Below are positions 10,878-21,746 of a DNA stretch of 64,000 nt, piece after piece; position 1 is the stretch's first letter; each line of letters opens with the position of its first letter. Made by a program: the position numbers and the translations under genes. Under the pieces are notes generated by a model. It made no database searches. It was not told the DNA's origin and worked only from the letters and a program-made list of their open reading frames with translations. This DNA comes from Anagrus nilaparvatae (Eukaryota > Arthropoda > Insecta > Hymenoptera > Mymaridae), in contig JAKSXM010000288.1 in the NCBI GenBank assembly GCA_022575985.1, positions 2,817,501 through 2,881,500 of the forward strand. The letters are read 5' to 3'.

Positions 10878-11005
10878 ATTGTATTTCGCGCCTCTTCCTC
10901 GAGATCACTTGTAGTACTCCTGCTCCACACCAGGGATAGTCACGATTTTTTAAAATAGAAAAAAAAATTGGGACGTACCACATGGTTTAATTTATATGAT
11001 ACGTC
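10878..11005 (+). repeat. DIRS left inverted terminal region
   Basis: Contains gcgcctcttcctcgagatca and ctcctgctccacacc. It is complementary to 16055-16165 at the right end, and its first ~35 bases are complementary to the first half of the internal complementary region. Confidence 0.9.
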
Positions 11006-11110
11006 ATTCTTTTTCTTCGTGCCAGGCTAGTCACACGCGTAATATCTTTTGTTCATTTAATTTGAGTGCTAGAGTAAGTGAATTTGTGAGTGTTTTTTAA
11101 TTTAAAAAAT

Positions 11111-11231
11111 ATGGATGAAGAACACAACGAGAATCTTGAATTAAAATCAAGAATACATAAACTGGAAAAATTAATCCAAGGAAATAATAAGAGACGAAAC
11201 CGCCATAGAGTTGATTCAAGGGATCGACAGA
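11111..11231 (+). CDS. DIRS gag-like ORF, exon 1
   Basis: Starts at ATG 11111 (MDEEHNENLELKSRIHKLEK), a short coiled-coil-like segment of 40 codons plus one base. It ends at a gtaatt donor (11232). Joining it to 11573 keeps the frame and completes a serine codon. The exon is too short to be found as an ORF and is inferred from splice signals and frame. Confidence 0.65.
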
Positions 11232-11572
11232 GTAATTACGTTTTCTTTTAGCTTATATTTTTATTTTTAATAGTCAATTCCATTTAAAATTAAATTCATC
11301 TTATTTAATAAAGTTAACAAATTAAGGGGCTAGATGCTCTTGTTTCTTTTACATAGATCTTTTTAGCTAGGAAATTTTTTCAATTTTCAAGATGGATGAT
11401 TTATGCTAAAAGAGTTATCACTCTATTAACATAATAAGAGAGTTATTACTCTCAATACTGCATTATAATTCAGGCCACTTAATTTTAGACGTAGGCCCTG
11501 TATTTGAGTTATTACTCAAAATACAAAACTTTGTTTAGAGTTATTACTCATAAACACATAACGTATGTTTAG

Positions 11573-11881
11573 GCGATAGACGCTATCGACACGGACCTCG
11601 TAGAAGGAAGTATCGTCGTACACATTATGAAAGTAGGTCACGCAGCTGCTCTAGCTCATCTCCGTTCTCTTCAGATGATACATCTTCCAATTCAAGCGTC
11701 CATTACATTTCGAGAAGGCGCCGGCGTGAAAGATCCCGCTCATCGTCTCTTTCCGACTTCTCCCCTCCTCAACGAGAAGCTACATCTGCCGATAAGCAAG
11801 CAGGGCTTAACTCGGTAAAAATTCCTTCTATCACCGAAGACAGAGAAGCACATATTTTAGTCAACACAGACAATCAAAAAG
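11573..11881 (+). CDS. DIRS gag-like ORF, exon 2 (Arg/Ser-rich)
   Basis: Follows a tgtttag acceptor (11571-11572). It encodes an arginine/serine-rich segment (RHGPRRRKYRRTHYE, then SRRRRRERSRSSS), as expected for the nucleic-acid-binding part of a DIRS gag. It ends at a gtagtt donor at 11882. The introns on both sides contain repeated gagttattactc motifs. This frame differs from the unrelated frame that begins with ATG at 11627. Confidence 0.65.
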
Positions 11882-12055
11882 GTAGTTTCTCGTCATCTCA
11901 TATTTACTTATATCAGTTATGACTGATATAAGAGATTGAGTTATTACTCAATACTTTCGCCTTAGTAATACGAGCGGCAGAAAGATTCTTACTGTTCTCT
12001 TTCTTTTTCGCCTCTAAAAATATTTTAATTTTTTAACCCTTTCCCTCTCTCATAG

Positions 12056-12873
12056 GTGATATTTCAGAGGAAGAAATGCCTCTTAGTGATGATATCATGC
12101 AGGCGTTAGGGGCAAGGTTTTTAGAAGAAAGGGCTCTTGAAAAACCTATGCCAAAGGATGTGGTTATAAGATGGGATGAAATTCTAAAACAAGGGCTACC
12201 GGATGAGGAAAAAATTAAGCTGCTGAAGAAATACTCTCCTCCCAGCAACTGCTTATTAATTGATCCTCCAAAATTAAACACGGAGATTGAAGAACTTCTG
12301 CATATTGGTGTAAAAGAGAGGGATATGCGTATCTTAGAGAAGCAGTCAAAGTTATCCGCATCACAGGCGGCAATCGCAAAAATTCTCACGCAACTTCTAG
12401 AAAAGGATAAGATAAAGACGGGGGAAGTAGATGTGTCTCTGCTCGAAAATCTTTGTGACATCGGCCGATTACTAACTGATCTGCAACACGATGAAATTGC
12501 AATAAGGAAAAGGCTGATAATCGCTAACTTAAATATTAAGTACAAGAAGACTCTAAGAGAAACAACTACTGACGAGTGGCTGTTTGGTAAAAATCTAGGT
12601 GAAAAAATAAAGATAAGACAATCTATGCAAAAGGATTTCAAGGACCTAGTTACTGCAAAGAAAGATTTAACCTCTACGAAGCCAAAAAACGGGACAACCC
12701 CGCCTCGTCAAAGACAAAAAAGTCATCAAAAGCAATCGACGTCAGGCGGGTACAAGACTCCCAATCAATTCAGAAGCCAACGCAATCAGAGGAACAGCAA
12801 GAGATCCTATCATCAGAAGAGCTCGAATCAACACAGGAGTCTGGATCGGACCAGGAGCCACCGGAGACATTAG
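12056..12873 (+). CDS. DIRS gag-like ORF, exon 3
   Basis: Follows a pyrimidine-rich tract ending in catag (12051-12055). The frame continues as GDISEEEMPLSDDIMQALG through ARFLEERALEKPMPKDVVIRW and a helical region to a basic tail (TTPPRQRQKSHQKQ), stopping at 12873. With exons 1 and 2 the spliced protein would be about 415 aa. The downstream RT frame is already open across the last ~250 bases of this exon in another phase, so the two ORFs may overlap. Confidence 0.75.
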
Positions 12874-13043
12874 ATAATGTAAGCATTTATGGCGGTCGCC
12901 TAAAATTTTTTATTGATAATTGGCAAAAAATTACCTCTGATCATAAAATTTTATCATGGATTAAGGGTTATAAAATCCCAGTAAAGGGTAAAGTCTTTCA
13001 ATTATGTCCACCTAAGGAAAATAATTGGCAGAAAGACGAATTT

Positions 13044-14756
13044 TTGAATATGCAAAAAATAATAAACGAGCTTTTAAGTAAAAACGCTATTTTTGAGTTC
13101 AAGAAAAGAACTCAACCCTTTTTATCAAAAATATTTTTAGTACCTAAACCAGATGGGTCCCACAGGTTTATTCTTAATTTAAAAGACCTTAATAATTTTG
13201 TTTCAACGGAACATTTTAAATTGGAAGATTATAGAACCCTTATAAAGCTAATCTCTCCCGGATGTTACTTAGCTACTCTCGATCTAAAAGATGCGTACTA
13301 TATGGTACCGATAAAAGAGTCTGATAAAAAATATTTATGCTTTCATTTTGATAATAAAATTTTTTATTTTAACGTTCTTCCTTTTGGACTAAGTTCAGCT
13401 CCCTACGTATTTACTAAAATTATGAAACCAGTCATCGCATATCTTAGAAAGCTTGGTTTTCTATCTGTAGTTTACTTGGATGATTGGGCAATAATAGGTA
13501 ACACTAAAGAAGATTGTTATAAAAATATCCAGGCTACTAAAGATCTTTTACAAAAGCTAGGTTTCATTATTAATTTAGATAAAAGCCAGCTGGAGCCAAA
13601 ACAGTCCGTAAAGTTCTTAGGTTTTGTATTTGATTCGATTGAAATGACAATAAAACTCCCTGATGATAAAGTAAAGAAAGTAGAGGATATGTTACTAAAT
13701 TTTATTAAGAAAACTAAATGTAAAATTAGGAGTTTTTCTCAACTAATAGGCACACTTATATCATGTTGCCCCTGCTTAAAATATGGATATGCCCACACAA
13801 AATCCCTCGAAAGAGAAAAATTTTTTGCTCTTAAGAATAGCAATGATTGCTATGATAATATTATGAATATCCCCAAAAGTGTAATTCCGGATTTGTTGTG
13901 GTGGAAAGATAATATTCGAAAGGCAAAAAACTCTATTCGTCCTCGGAAGTACAACTTAGAAATTTTCACCGATGCTTCTAGAACAGGTTGGGGCGCTTCG
14001 TGCGGGAATCTTAGAACCCACGGTTTCTGGAGTGATTATGAGAGAAGTTTGCATATAAATGTATTAGAATTAAAAACAGCTCTAATGGGCTTAAAGTGTT
14101 TTGCATATAATCTTAAAAATTGCAATATTTTATTACGTGTAGATAATACAACGGCAATATCCTACATAAATAGGATGGGAGGCATACGGTTTGAACTTTT
14201 GAACGAAATAGCCCATGAATTATGGGATTATTGTGAATCAAGAGAAATTTTGGTTCACGCTTCATATATAAGCTCGAAGGAAAATTTCTTAGCTGACTTT
14301 GAGTCTCGAAAGAGGGAACCGGAAACGGAATATGAACTCTCGCAAAACGTATTTTTTGCAATTAAGAAACAATTAGGTTCGCCTAAAATAGACCTTTTTG
14401 CTTCAAGAATAAATTCTAAATGCCAGGATTTCGTTTCATGGTTACCTGACCCCGATAGCATAGCTACTGACGCCTTCACAATATCATGGTCAGAATTAGA
14501 TTTTTATGCCTTTCCCCCCTTTTCAATGATTCTTAAAGTAATTCAAAAAATTAAAGAAGAAGGGGCACGAGGTATTGTCGTAGTCCCAGATTGGCCAACT
14601 CAGCCTTGGTTTCCACTGTTCAAAGAACTTGCATGCTCAAAAATTTTAAGATTCAATCCAGATAAATATATGTTATTATCACCCTCCAGGAAAAAACATC
14701 CTCTGTGGACCAATCTTACCCTGGTGGCAGCAATTTTATGCGGCAGGCGTTCATGA
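13044..14756 (+). CDS. DIRS Pol: reverse transcriptase, RNase H and methyltransferase-like domain
   Basis: Residue numbers count from 13044 (a TTG); the frame is open upstream to about 12620, so the real N-terminus is longer. RT motifs: KPDGSHRFILNLKDLN (~34-48), ATLDLKDAYYMVPI (~80-95), LPFGLSSAP and catalytic VYLDDW (~142). RNase H follows: EIFTDASRTGWGA (~308), VLELKTALMGL and LRVDNTTAISYINR. The C-terminal part, with KIDLFASRINSKCQDFVSW and VVPDWPTQPW, matches the DAM-methyltransferase-like region typical of DIRS elements. It copies the element RNA into DNA. The last 19 bases overlap the recombinase ORF. No stop or frameshift is seen. Confidence 0.92.
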   Translation: MNMQKIINELLSKNAIFEFKKRTQPFLSKIFLVPKPDGSHRFILNLKDLNNFVSTEHFKLEDYRTLIKLISPGCYLATLDLKDAYYMVPIKESDKKYLCFHFDNKIFYFNVLPFGLSSAPYVFTKIMKPVIAYLRKLGFLSVVYLDDWAIIGNTKEDCYKNIQATKDLLQKLGFIINLDKSQLEPKQSVKFLGFVFDSIEMTIKLPDDKVKKVEDMLLNFIKKTKCKIRSFSQLIGTLISCCPCLKYGYAHTKSLEREKFFALKNSNDCYDNIMNIPKSVIPDLLWWKDNIRKAKNSIRPRKYNLEIFTDASRTGWGASCGNLRTHGFWSDYERSLHINVLELKTALMGLKCFAYNLKNCNILLRVDNTTAISYINRMGGIRFELLNEIAHELWDYCESREILVHASYISSKENFLADFESRKREPETEYELSQNVFFAIKKQLGSPKIDLFASRINSKCQDFVSWLPDPDSIATDAFTISWSELDFYAFPPFSMILKVIQKIKEEGARGIVVVPDWPTQPWFPLFKELACSKILRFNPDKYMLLSPSRKKHPLWTNLTLVAAILCGRRS

Positions 14757-15694
14757 AGCGAGGAGTTTCACTCGAAGTAGCGGATATCATTCAAAAATCC
14801 ATATCTGATAGTTCCATGCAACAGTACAACTGTTACTTAAAACGATGGTGGAATTTTTGCGTTAACTCAAACAAAAATCCGTTTTCAGAACCACCGCTAA
14901 GTGTTATTGAATTTCTACATCAAGAATTTGAAAGAGGTGTTGCTCATGGTACGCTGGGTAGTATACGATCAGCAATCTCCTATGTTATTGGTTCACACAT
15001 AGCACAAGATGAAAATATAAAACGTTTTCTGAATGGTGCGTATAATATTAGACCTGATAGGCCAAAATACGACGAGACTTGGGATCCCCTTAAGGTCTTG
15101 CAATACTTTTCTACTATTGATACTAAGGAATTGTCACTCGATTCACTCTCGCAAAAATTAATTACTTTAATGCTACTCGTGACAGGTCAAAGAATGCAAA
15201 CCTTATCATTGATTCGCGTAGAAAATATTTCTGTAACGGAAGAATTGATAGAAATAAAGATTCCCGATAGACTAAAAACGTCAAAGAAAAATAGCCGCCA
15301 ACCAATTCTTAGGTTACCATTCTATAGTGAAGACAAAAACATTTGTGCTGCTTCTACTCTACTAAGATATTTAGAATTAACGTCCCCTCTAAGAACTTCC
15401 AATGGAAAACTGTTTATTGCCTTGAAAAAACCTCATAAACCAATTGGGACCCAGACCCTAGCTCGTTGGATAAAAACATGCTTAGATAAAAGTGGTGTTG
15501 ATATAAATAAATTTCAAGCTCACAGTACTAGGCACGCTTCCACGTCTGCAGCTAGGAGAGCTGGTGTTAATATAGATTGCATCAGAAATGCCGCTGGTTG
15601 GTCCAATAAATCAGAAACCTTTGCAAGGTTCTATAATTTACCTTTGTCACCTGATAAGACAGCGTTTGCAAAGTCAATTTTAAACTCAAAATAA
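14738..15694 (+). CDS. DIRS tyrosine recombinase
   Basis: Phage-integrase-fold recombinase that inserts circular DIRS DNA. The first ATG is at 14738; the frame is open a little further upstream. Counting from there, the catalytic set is present: arginine in TGQRMQ (152), HxxR in HSTRH (262-265), a GW pair in NAAGWSN and the nucleophilic tyrosine in FARFYNL (299). The N-terminal half (SMQQYNCYLKRWWNFC) is a SAM-like DNA-binding domain. About 318 aa, the usual size. It overlaps the end of the RT ORF and is followed by a poly(A) tract at 15731-15748. It looks functional. Confidence 0.92.
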   Translation: MRQAFMKRGVSLEVADIIQKSISDSSMQQYNCYLKRWWNFCVNSNKNPFSEPPLSVIEFLHQEFERGVAHGTLGSIRSAISYVIGSHIAQDENIKRFLNGAYNIRPDRPKYDETWDPLKVLQYFSTIDTKELSLDSLSQKLITLMLLVTGQRMQTLSLIRVENISVTEELIEIKIPDRLKTSKKNSRQPILRLPFYSEDKNICAASTLLRYLELTSPLRTSNGKLFIALKKPHKPIGTQTLARWIKTCLDKSGVDINKFQAHSTRHASTSAARRAGVNIDCIRNAAGWSNKSETFARFYNLPLSPDKTAFAKSILNSK

Positions 15695-15861
15695 TAAACA
15701 ATATTTTTGCTATTGTATTAATTCAATTAATAAAAAAAAAAAAAAAAAATATTTTAAGTTTATCATCTTTTTTATTTTTCCTTAGATAATATTGCTCTAT
15801 TTATAATTTTCTTTTATTTATACGAACAAAAGATTTTTTAGAGTTGTCATTTTGCTTTAAA

Positions 15862-15985
15862 CATCTACAAGTGATCTCGAGGAAGAGGCGCGAAATACAA
15901 TTATATGATTAAACGAACTTACCTGTAAGTGAAGTTCTATCATAATTGTATGAAGCGCCTCTTCCGAGATGATCACTTCCCCACC
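15862..15985 (+). repeat. DIRS internal complementary region
   Basis: Its first part (caagtgatctcgaggaagag...) is the complement of the left terminus 10878-10914. Its second part (aacttacctgtaagtgaagt to gaagcgcctcttccgagatg) is the complement of the right terminus 16150-16227. Fused, the two halves are the circle junction, the diagnostic template region used in DIRS replication. Confidence 0.9.
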
Positions 15986-16039
15986 CGATCCCCTTTTTTT
16001 GATTGCACATAAAAACCCTTCAAGAATAATGACAACACT

Positions 16040-16227
16040 TCCACTTCGAACTAATGACGTATCATATAAATTAAACCATGTGGTACGTCCCAATTTTTTT
16101 TTCTATTTTAAAAAATCGTGACTATCCCTGGTGTGGAGCAGGAGTACTACAAGTGATCATCTCGGAAGAGGCGCTTCATACAATTATGATAGAACTTCAC
16201 TTACAGGTAAGTTCGTTTAATCATATA
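16040..16227 (+). repeat. DIRS right inverted terminal region
   Basis: Complementary to 10886-11005, then extended by tcatctcggaagaggcgctt and a unique tail to 16227 that is copied, inverted, in the internal complementary region. Confidence 0.9.
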
Positions 16228-16744
16228 ATTATATATGATTCACTTCTAATCCGAAACGTTATACATATTATAAAGTATGAATACCGGTGGTAACTAATTT
16301 TGGATTTTACGATGTATGGAAAAATAAAGGCTTGTAAAATTTTTAAAGTAAATGCGTGAGTAAACGCATGCGTAAAAAAGCAGCAGTTATACTTTCATTT
16401 TTAATAACTTCTGTAAGCCTAAATTGAATTTAATATTTATAATTTTAATTTTATCAAAACCTGATAAATTTCAATTTTCATACAAAAGTATGAACAAATA
16501 ATTATAATATGTGTACTTGGGCAAATTTCAAAAGACAAGATGCACTGTAATAATTCTACTTTTTACTATCTTCATACTTTTGAGAATTAATATCAATTTA
16601 AAAAAAGAAATAGTATTTTTCGAATTTCTCCCGCATACGCAGTTCAAAAAATTTTTGACCTTAAAATCGAATTTTACGGGAAGTTTCTTATGAGAGCCTA
16701 AGAAGAAATAATTTTTTACGTTCATGTTTTACAAAAAAAATAAA
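16228..16744. other. duplicated spacer, no gene
   Basis: Matches 36105-36440: both contain cgaaacgttatacatattataaag and acgggaagttt. An extra ~200 bp (about 16450-16645) is missing from module 2. The short ORFs here are not credible. Confidence 0.6.
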
Positions 16745-17639
16745 AAAAATCGCTGCCAAGTGATTGGCACTATGGTTCCTCATCAACAATAGCAAAATAT
16801 TTATAATAGTCTATTTTATCTAATAAAAATGATAATTTGAGATATCAGTATTTCATAAAAAAAATTTAAGTACCGTATTCCAAAAGAAAAAAAATGTTGC
16901 TGTGATTTAATGTTTTTTACTTAACAAATTTTTAGAAAATAATTTTCAATAAACTAAGTATTGATCCTCATATTGCGGACCTAGAAACATTTTTATTGAC
17001 CTCGAAAACCCCCAGATAATGAGATAATGTAGCAACATTCTATTTTCATGTTTTTGGTTCCACCATCTTGAAAAATAAATGTTTTTAAGGGGGAATGAAA
17101 AAGTGAAGTTTTAGGGGGGGGGGTAAAAAATTGACGTTTTAAAGGAGGGTGAAAAAGTGACATTTTTAGGGAGGGTTAAGAATTGACGTTTTTAGGGGGG
17201 GGGGGTGAAAGTGACATTTTTAAGAAATAAGTGAAAAATTGACGTTTTTAGGGGAAGGGGGTGAAATGGACTTTTCGATTTAAGGACCTTTGGTGCAGAA
17301 GTACCTAGGGAACTATGAAAGCTTTCATTTACGTAAACTGAAAAGCTCAATTCATGTTTCGCTAATAATTTTCCAGTTTCCTAATGCGCGAATAGTGCAG
17401 GTTTGTGTTTCAAAAAACATTTGTGAATTCGTGTTTTTAGATTCTAATTAGACCAACTCATTATTAAAAACAATAATTATTTTAATTTTATATATTAAAA
17501 TTCAGATACTAATTTCATAATACCAGAAGAATGCTTAATAATAATTTTCGAATTTTTAACAACAAAAGAAAAAATAATAATAGAACAAGTTTGTAAATTA
17601 TGGAATTTATTGAGTAAATCATCATGGACAAAAAATAAT

Positions 17640-19310
17640 CTATTAAAACGATAATTCTAGATATTAGTACTTTCATAGAAATAAATTAAGTACTAAGTCC
17701 AAAAAGAAAAAAAATTATTATGTTTTTTTAATTTTTTTATACAAAATATTTTGAAAAAAAAAAATTTCAAAAAAATTACATATCAGATAGAGAAATCCTT
17801 TAAAACCATAATTCTGGATATTAGTACTTTCATAGAAATAAATTAAGTTCTACGTCCAAAAAGAAAAAAAATTATTGTGTTTTTTTAATCTTTTTATACA
17901 AAAAATTTTGAAAAAAAAAATTTCGAAAAATTCCATATTAAATGAAGAAATCCTTTAAAAACGATGATTCTAGATATTCGTAGTTTCATAGGAAAAAATT
18001 AAGTATTACGTCCTAAAATAAAAAAAAAATTTGGCTTTTTTGTATTTTTTGGCGACAAAAATTTTGAGAAAAAAATTTTGAAAAAATCAAGTATCTATAA
18101 ACGATATTTCTAAGACTAGTACTTCCAGAGAAATAAATCAAGTACTGCGTCCAAAAGGAAAAAAAAATTGTCATTTTTTGAATTTTTTAGTGAAAAAAAT
18201 TTTGAGAAAATAATTTTCAAAAAATAAATTATAAGATCCGAAATATCGAGTAAAAATCATACTTTCGAATATAAGTACTTGCATGGAAATAAATGAGGTA
18301 TTACGACCAAAAAGAAAAAAAATGATAGTGTTTTTTTAATTTTTTATGAAAAAAGTTTTGAAAAAAAAAATTTCGAAAAATTACGTATCCGATGGAGAAA
18401 TCCTTTACAAATGATAATTTTAGATATTCGTACTTTCATAGGAAAAAATTAAGTATTGCGTCCTAAAATAAAAAAAATTTTGGCGTTTTTTGTATTTTTT
18501 GGCGAAAAAAATTTTGAGAAAAAAATTTTGAAAAAATTAAGTATCAGGTCCAAAAAATTACTATAAACGATATTTCTAAAACTAGTACTTCCACAGAAAT
18601 AAATCAAGTACTGCGTCCAAAAGGAAAAAAAAAATTGTCATTTTTTTTATTTTTTGGTGAAAAAAATTTTGAGAACAAAATTTTCAAAAAATAAATTATA
18701 AGTTTCGATTTATCGAGTAAAAACAATACTTCTAGATATCAGTACTTTCATGGAAAAAAATGAGGTACTAGCTCCAAAAAGAAAAAAATTATGGTATTTT
18801 TTTAATTATTTTGTGTAAAAAATTAAAAAAAAAAAAATTCGAAAAATTACGTATCAGATGGAGATATCCTTTACAAACAATAATTCTAGATATTCGTAGT
18901 TTCATAGGAAAAAATTAAGTATTACGTCCTAAAATAAAAAAAAAATTTGGCTTTTTTGTATTTTTTGGCGACAAAAATTTTGAGAAAAAAATTTTGAAAA
19001 AATCAAGTATCAGGTCCAAAAAATTACTATAAACGATATTTCTAAGACTAGTACTTCCACAGAAATAAATTAAGTATTGCGTCCATAATGAAAAAAAAAT
19101 TGGTATTTTTTGTATTTTTTGGTGAAAAAAATTTTGAGAAAATAATTTTCAAAAAATAAATTATAAGATTCGAGATATCGAGTAAAAACGATACTTCTAG
19201 ATATCAGTACTTTCATGGAAAAAAATGAGGTATTACATCCAGATTAAAAAAAAAAAAAAGTACCTCGAGATTTTTTAGTAAAAAAAATTTTGAAAAAAAA
19301 ATTAGGTCAT
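17640..19310. repeat. ~155-bp tandem satellite with three-monomer higher-order repeat
   Basis: About eleven monomers. A landmark, aaattaagta then gtccaaaaag, recurs near 17685, 17842, 17995, 18135, 18289, 18445, 18600, 18760, 18913, 19067 and 19224. Variants cycle with a period of three: a tcctaaaat type (17995, 18445, 18913), an aaatcaagtactgcg type (18135, 18600) and an aaatgaggta type (18289, 18760, 19224). This gives a higher-order unit of about 465 bp. Confidence 0.85.
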
Positions 19311-19345
19311 AATGTCGTGTTGGCTGTGAAATATCAACGGTTACA

Positions 19346-19354
19346 GTCCAACAT

Positions 19355-19389
<35 letters not shown>

Positions 19390-19391
19390 TA
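19346..19391. repeat. tacata/(ca)n microsatellite
   Basis: Several tacata units followed by a ca run. The same arrangement, inverted, lies at 44922-44960 beside related satellite monomers. Confidence 0.9.
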
Positions 19392-19505
19392 CAGACTTTT
19401 TTTAAAAACCGGTTTTTTAGCTTCCTGAGGTCTCAAAACGTGCTTATATGCCAAAATATCGAAAATCAAAATTTCACCTATCACAAAGGTTCCTCTATGA
19501 GGAAC

Positions 19506-20784
19506 CAATTAGCTAAAAATTACCAAAAACGAAAATGGGTGACAAAAATTAAGAATTGAACCTGAAATTGATATGACATTGAAATGACAAAAAGGATTAT
19601 TTTTAGTAGTACTTTCGGGAAAAAAATACTTTAGAGCCGATTTAATGACCCGACCATCAGTTTGAAACTCAGTCTATTTTATGTTAACATGGAACATATT
19701 TATTGGGGGTGGGCGCTACCCCGAAAATCTGTAAATCTAGGGGGGGTCAAATGGGACTTAGAATAATTTCGATTTAGGAAATTGAAAAAATTCGAGTTTA
19801 GGGACTTTTTAGGGAAGTAATTTTTAATTTAGAGACACGACCTTGGGTGACTTACGATGAAACCTATGGGAATCTCTTCAAGTAGCCCTAAAGAACAGAA
19901 TGTACAATGAATAAACTTGGGCTTTTGGAAATTGGGTGAAATTACCCCCAATTCCCCCCCCCCCCCCGTTAAGCCTTAAAATTTAAATTGATCTTTTTTT
20001 GTAATTTTAACGACCCCTAGTAGGTTTTTTGGGTCACTGAACACGAATATGACATCGGGCCTACTAAAACCAACCGACGGCTGTCGCATTAATATTTGTT
20101 TTAATAGGGTACCCTGCCAATTTTATTTGTATATTTTAATAACTTCATACAGTTAGGAGGGACTTCTAAAAAGTAAAAATTAAATGATTTTTTAAATTTT
20201 ATTATATTGATAGCTTATTCAACTCTTACAGATGAAATAGTTCCTTAACTTAAAATTTAATTTTTCTCTAATATTTTCAAAAATTTTACATTCATCCAAT
20301 CAGCTAAACAGAAGACTAAAATTAAAATAAAAAATAAAAAAGAGTTATTTATTATTTATTATTTATTTATTACCTTTCAGGTTATTCGTGGTTATCCAAT
20401 GTTCAGAGAAATTTTTAAAAATATTTTTATTACAGAAATTTTTATTAATCAATCCTACATCAGTTTTTGATTTTAATTATACAATATTTTACAATTAATT
20501 TTATGCACAAAGTGCGTTTGATAGGAATGTTTTTCCAACTACCAAAACCAATTCTGAATTTTTAAAGTACATTTCTATATTTACAAAATACATAAAAATT
20601 TTCATTATTAAACATTCATTTAACAAATATAAGCCACAAATAAGTTGGGTTATAGAAAAAAAAGTGCTTGGTTACTCTTACTTTTTAGATAAGGGTAAAG
20701 ATTTAATAATACGTAAATTAAAATTAATTTTTTGTACACAAAAAAGATTATAAACTTAAACATTAAAATTTTAAATTATGAAAT
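19506..20784. other. 3' flank of fragment C, duplicated spacer
   Basis: Matches about 36449-36810 and 37498-38577 downstream of gene D; the 372-bp MITE at 36819 is absent here. A poly(C) run is at 19961-19974. It probably held the 3' UTR of C. No other gene is visible. Confidence 0.6.
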
Positions 20785-21746
20785 CTACATTTTTAAATAA
20801 TTCTTAGATTCAGAACTTTTACGATTAAAAAAATTGTTCAAGCGCAATTGAATTGAACCATTGCTGTTTGAACGTAAAATTTTTATAATTTTTTGGTATC
20901 CTTCCTTGCCTAACATTATGTTATGATTATCAAGAAGCTCTAAAACAATTAGAGAACCTACATAATTATCATATTCTATAACACCTTCCATAAAGCTTAA
21001 TTTAGGAATATTAATTAATGGTCTCATAAACCTTTTCAGGCAATTAGTGAAATTAGTTATAAAAAGTTCAGAAGGATAATCCTTCATTAATTTAGAGTAC
21101 AGTTTTGCACATTCTGAACCAAATATTTTTTCATTTATAAACAATAAGCGCAATTTTAAAATATTCAGTTTCAAGTTTGGTATAAAATTCTTAGAGACGG
21201 GTATTTTTGCTGAGAAAAACTCGAGCATTTTATCAGTAATCCTTAATGAAATTATACTATTTTCTGATTCAAATAAATTGCTATAAAAAAAATCCAAAAT
21301 AGAATAAAAGGAATTTCTAGCTTGGTACCATCCTGGATAATCAGGAGTTTCTTCATCCCATTTAACTGCCAAATTCTTCAAAGATTCAAATATTAAATTT
21401 AATTTTTTATCCAAATATTCTTCTGAAGTAAATAAATATTTTCGTAATCCCCAGGATAAAAAGAAATTTGTGATTTCTAATGAGTCAATATTTGAAAGGT
21501 ATGGATCAAAAATTGATGCCAAAGTTCTCTCTGATACGTGTTTCATTAAGTTTCCATCTATTTTTCTTATAATTTTTTCGATATATTCTCTTTCAATATC
21601 AGGATCTTCTTGAGACAATTCTTTCAATTTTAGATACAATTTAATAAAGTATAAATCAAAATAATCATGACTAATGTCTTTCAAATTGGTCAATTTAATT
21701 AAAGATTCTTTTTGTTCCTTATTTATTTCGTTCAAACATTTCTTCA
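20785..21746 (-). pseudogene. gene fragment C: C-terminal ~320 codons of a type 2 family member
   Basis: The frame matches the ends of genes D and E closely (KKCLNEINKEQKESL at its start, FNRKSSESKNYLKM at its end; roughly 15-20 residues differ from D). Homology stops abruptly at 21746: D goes on with codons for ILM and SW, whereas here the DNA changes at once to the boundary repeat that lies downstream of gene B. The fragment therefore lacks about 1090 codons and any promoter of its own. It is the remnant of the type 2 gene of module 1, cut at a duplication or deletion joint. The frame is still open, which suggests a recent event. Confidence 0.9.

Larger units (their letters stand above)
10878..16227 (+). 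mobile_element. near full-length DIRS-type tyrosine recombinase retrotransposon
   Basis: It has the complete DIRS architecture: inverted terminal regions (10886-11000 against 16065-16165, sharing tggagcaggagtactac and an acgtaccacatgg block), a gag with introns, an RT/RNase H/methyltransferase-like ORF, a tyrosine recombinase ORF, and an internal complementary region at 15862-15985. The left end is taken at attgtatttcgcg and the right end at gttcgtttaatcatata, because those are the sequences joined in the internal complementary region. The corresponding place of module 2 (35064/36105) lacks it. All three ORFs look open, so the copy may be young and perhaps autonomous. DIRS elements integrate as circles without target duplication, which agrees with the flanks. 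Confidence 0.93.
16745..19505. mobile_element. 2.8-kb insertion carrying a ~155-bp satellite array
   Basis: Module 2 runs straight from the sequence before 16745 to that after 19505 (at about 36448), so this block was inserted in module 1. The ends carry short inverted matches (tggttcctcat near 16773 and atgaggaacca at 19497-19507). Inside are G-rich degenerate repeats (17100-17280), a tandem satellite (17640-19310) and a ca-rich microsatellite (19346-19391). A relative lies inverted at 44866-45830. The order satellite, microsatellite, short terminus recalls non-autonomous Helitron/Helentron-like elements, but I cannot assign it. No transposase is visible. Confidence 0.65.

Noticed and set aside
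11627..11818. ORF of 63 codons inside the DIRS gag region
   Set aside because: It is in a different frame from the Arg/Ser-rich exon that splices cleanly to exons 1 and 3.
19346..19391. Microsatellite runs as CRISPR-like or telomeric repeats
   Set aside because: Simple ca/tacata repeats without spacers; no telomeric motif.
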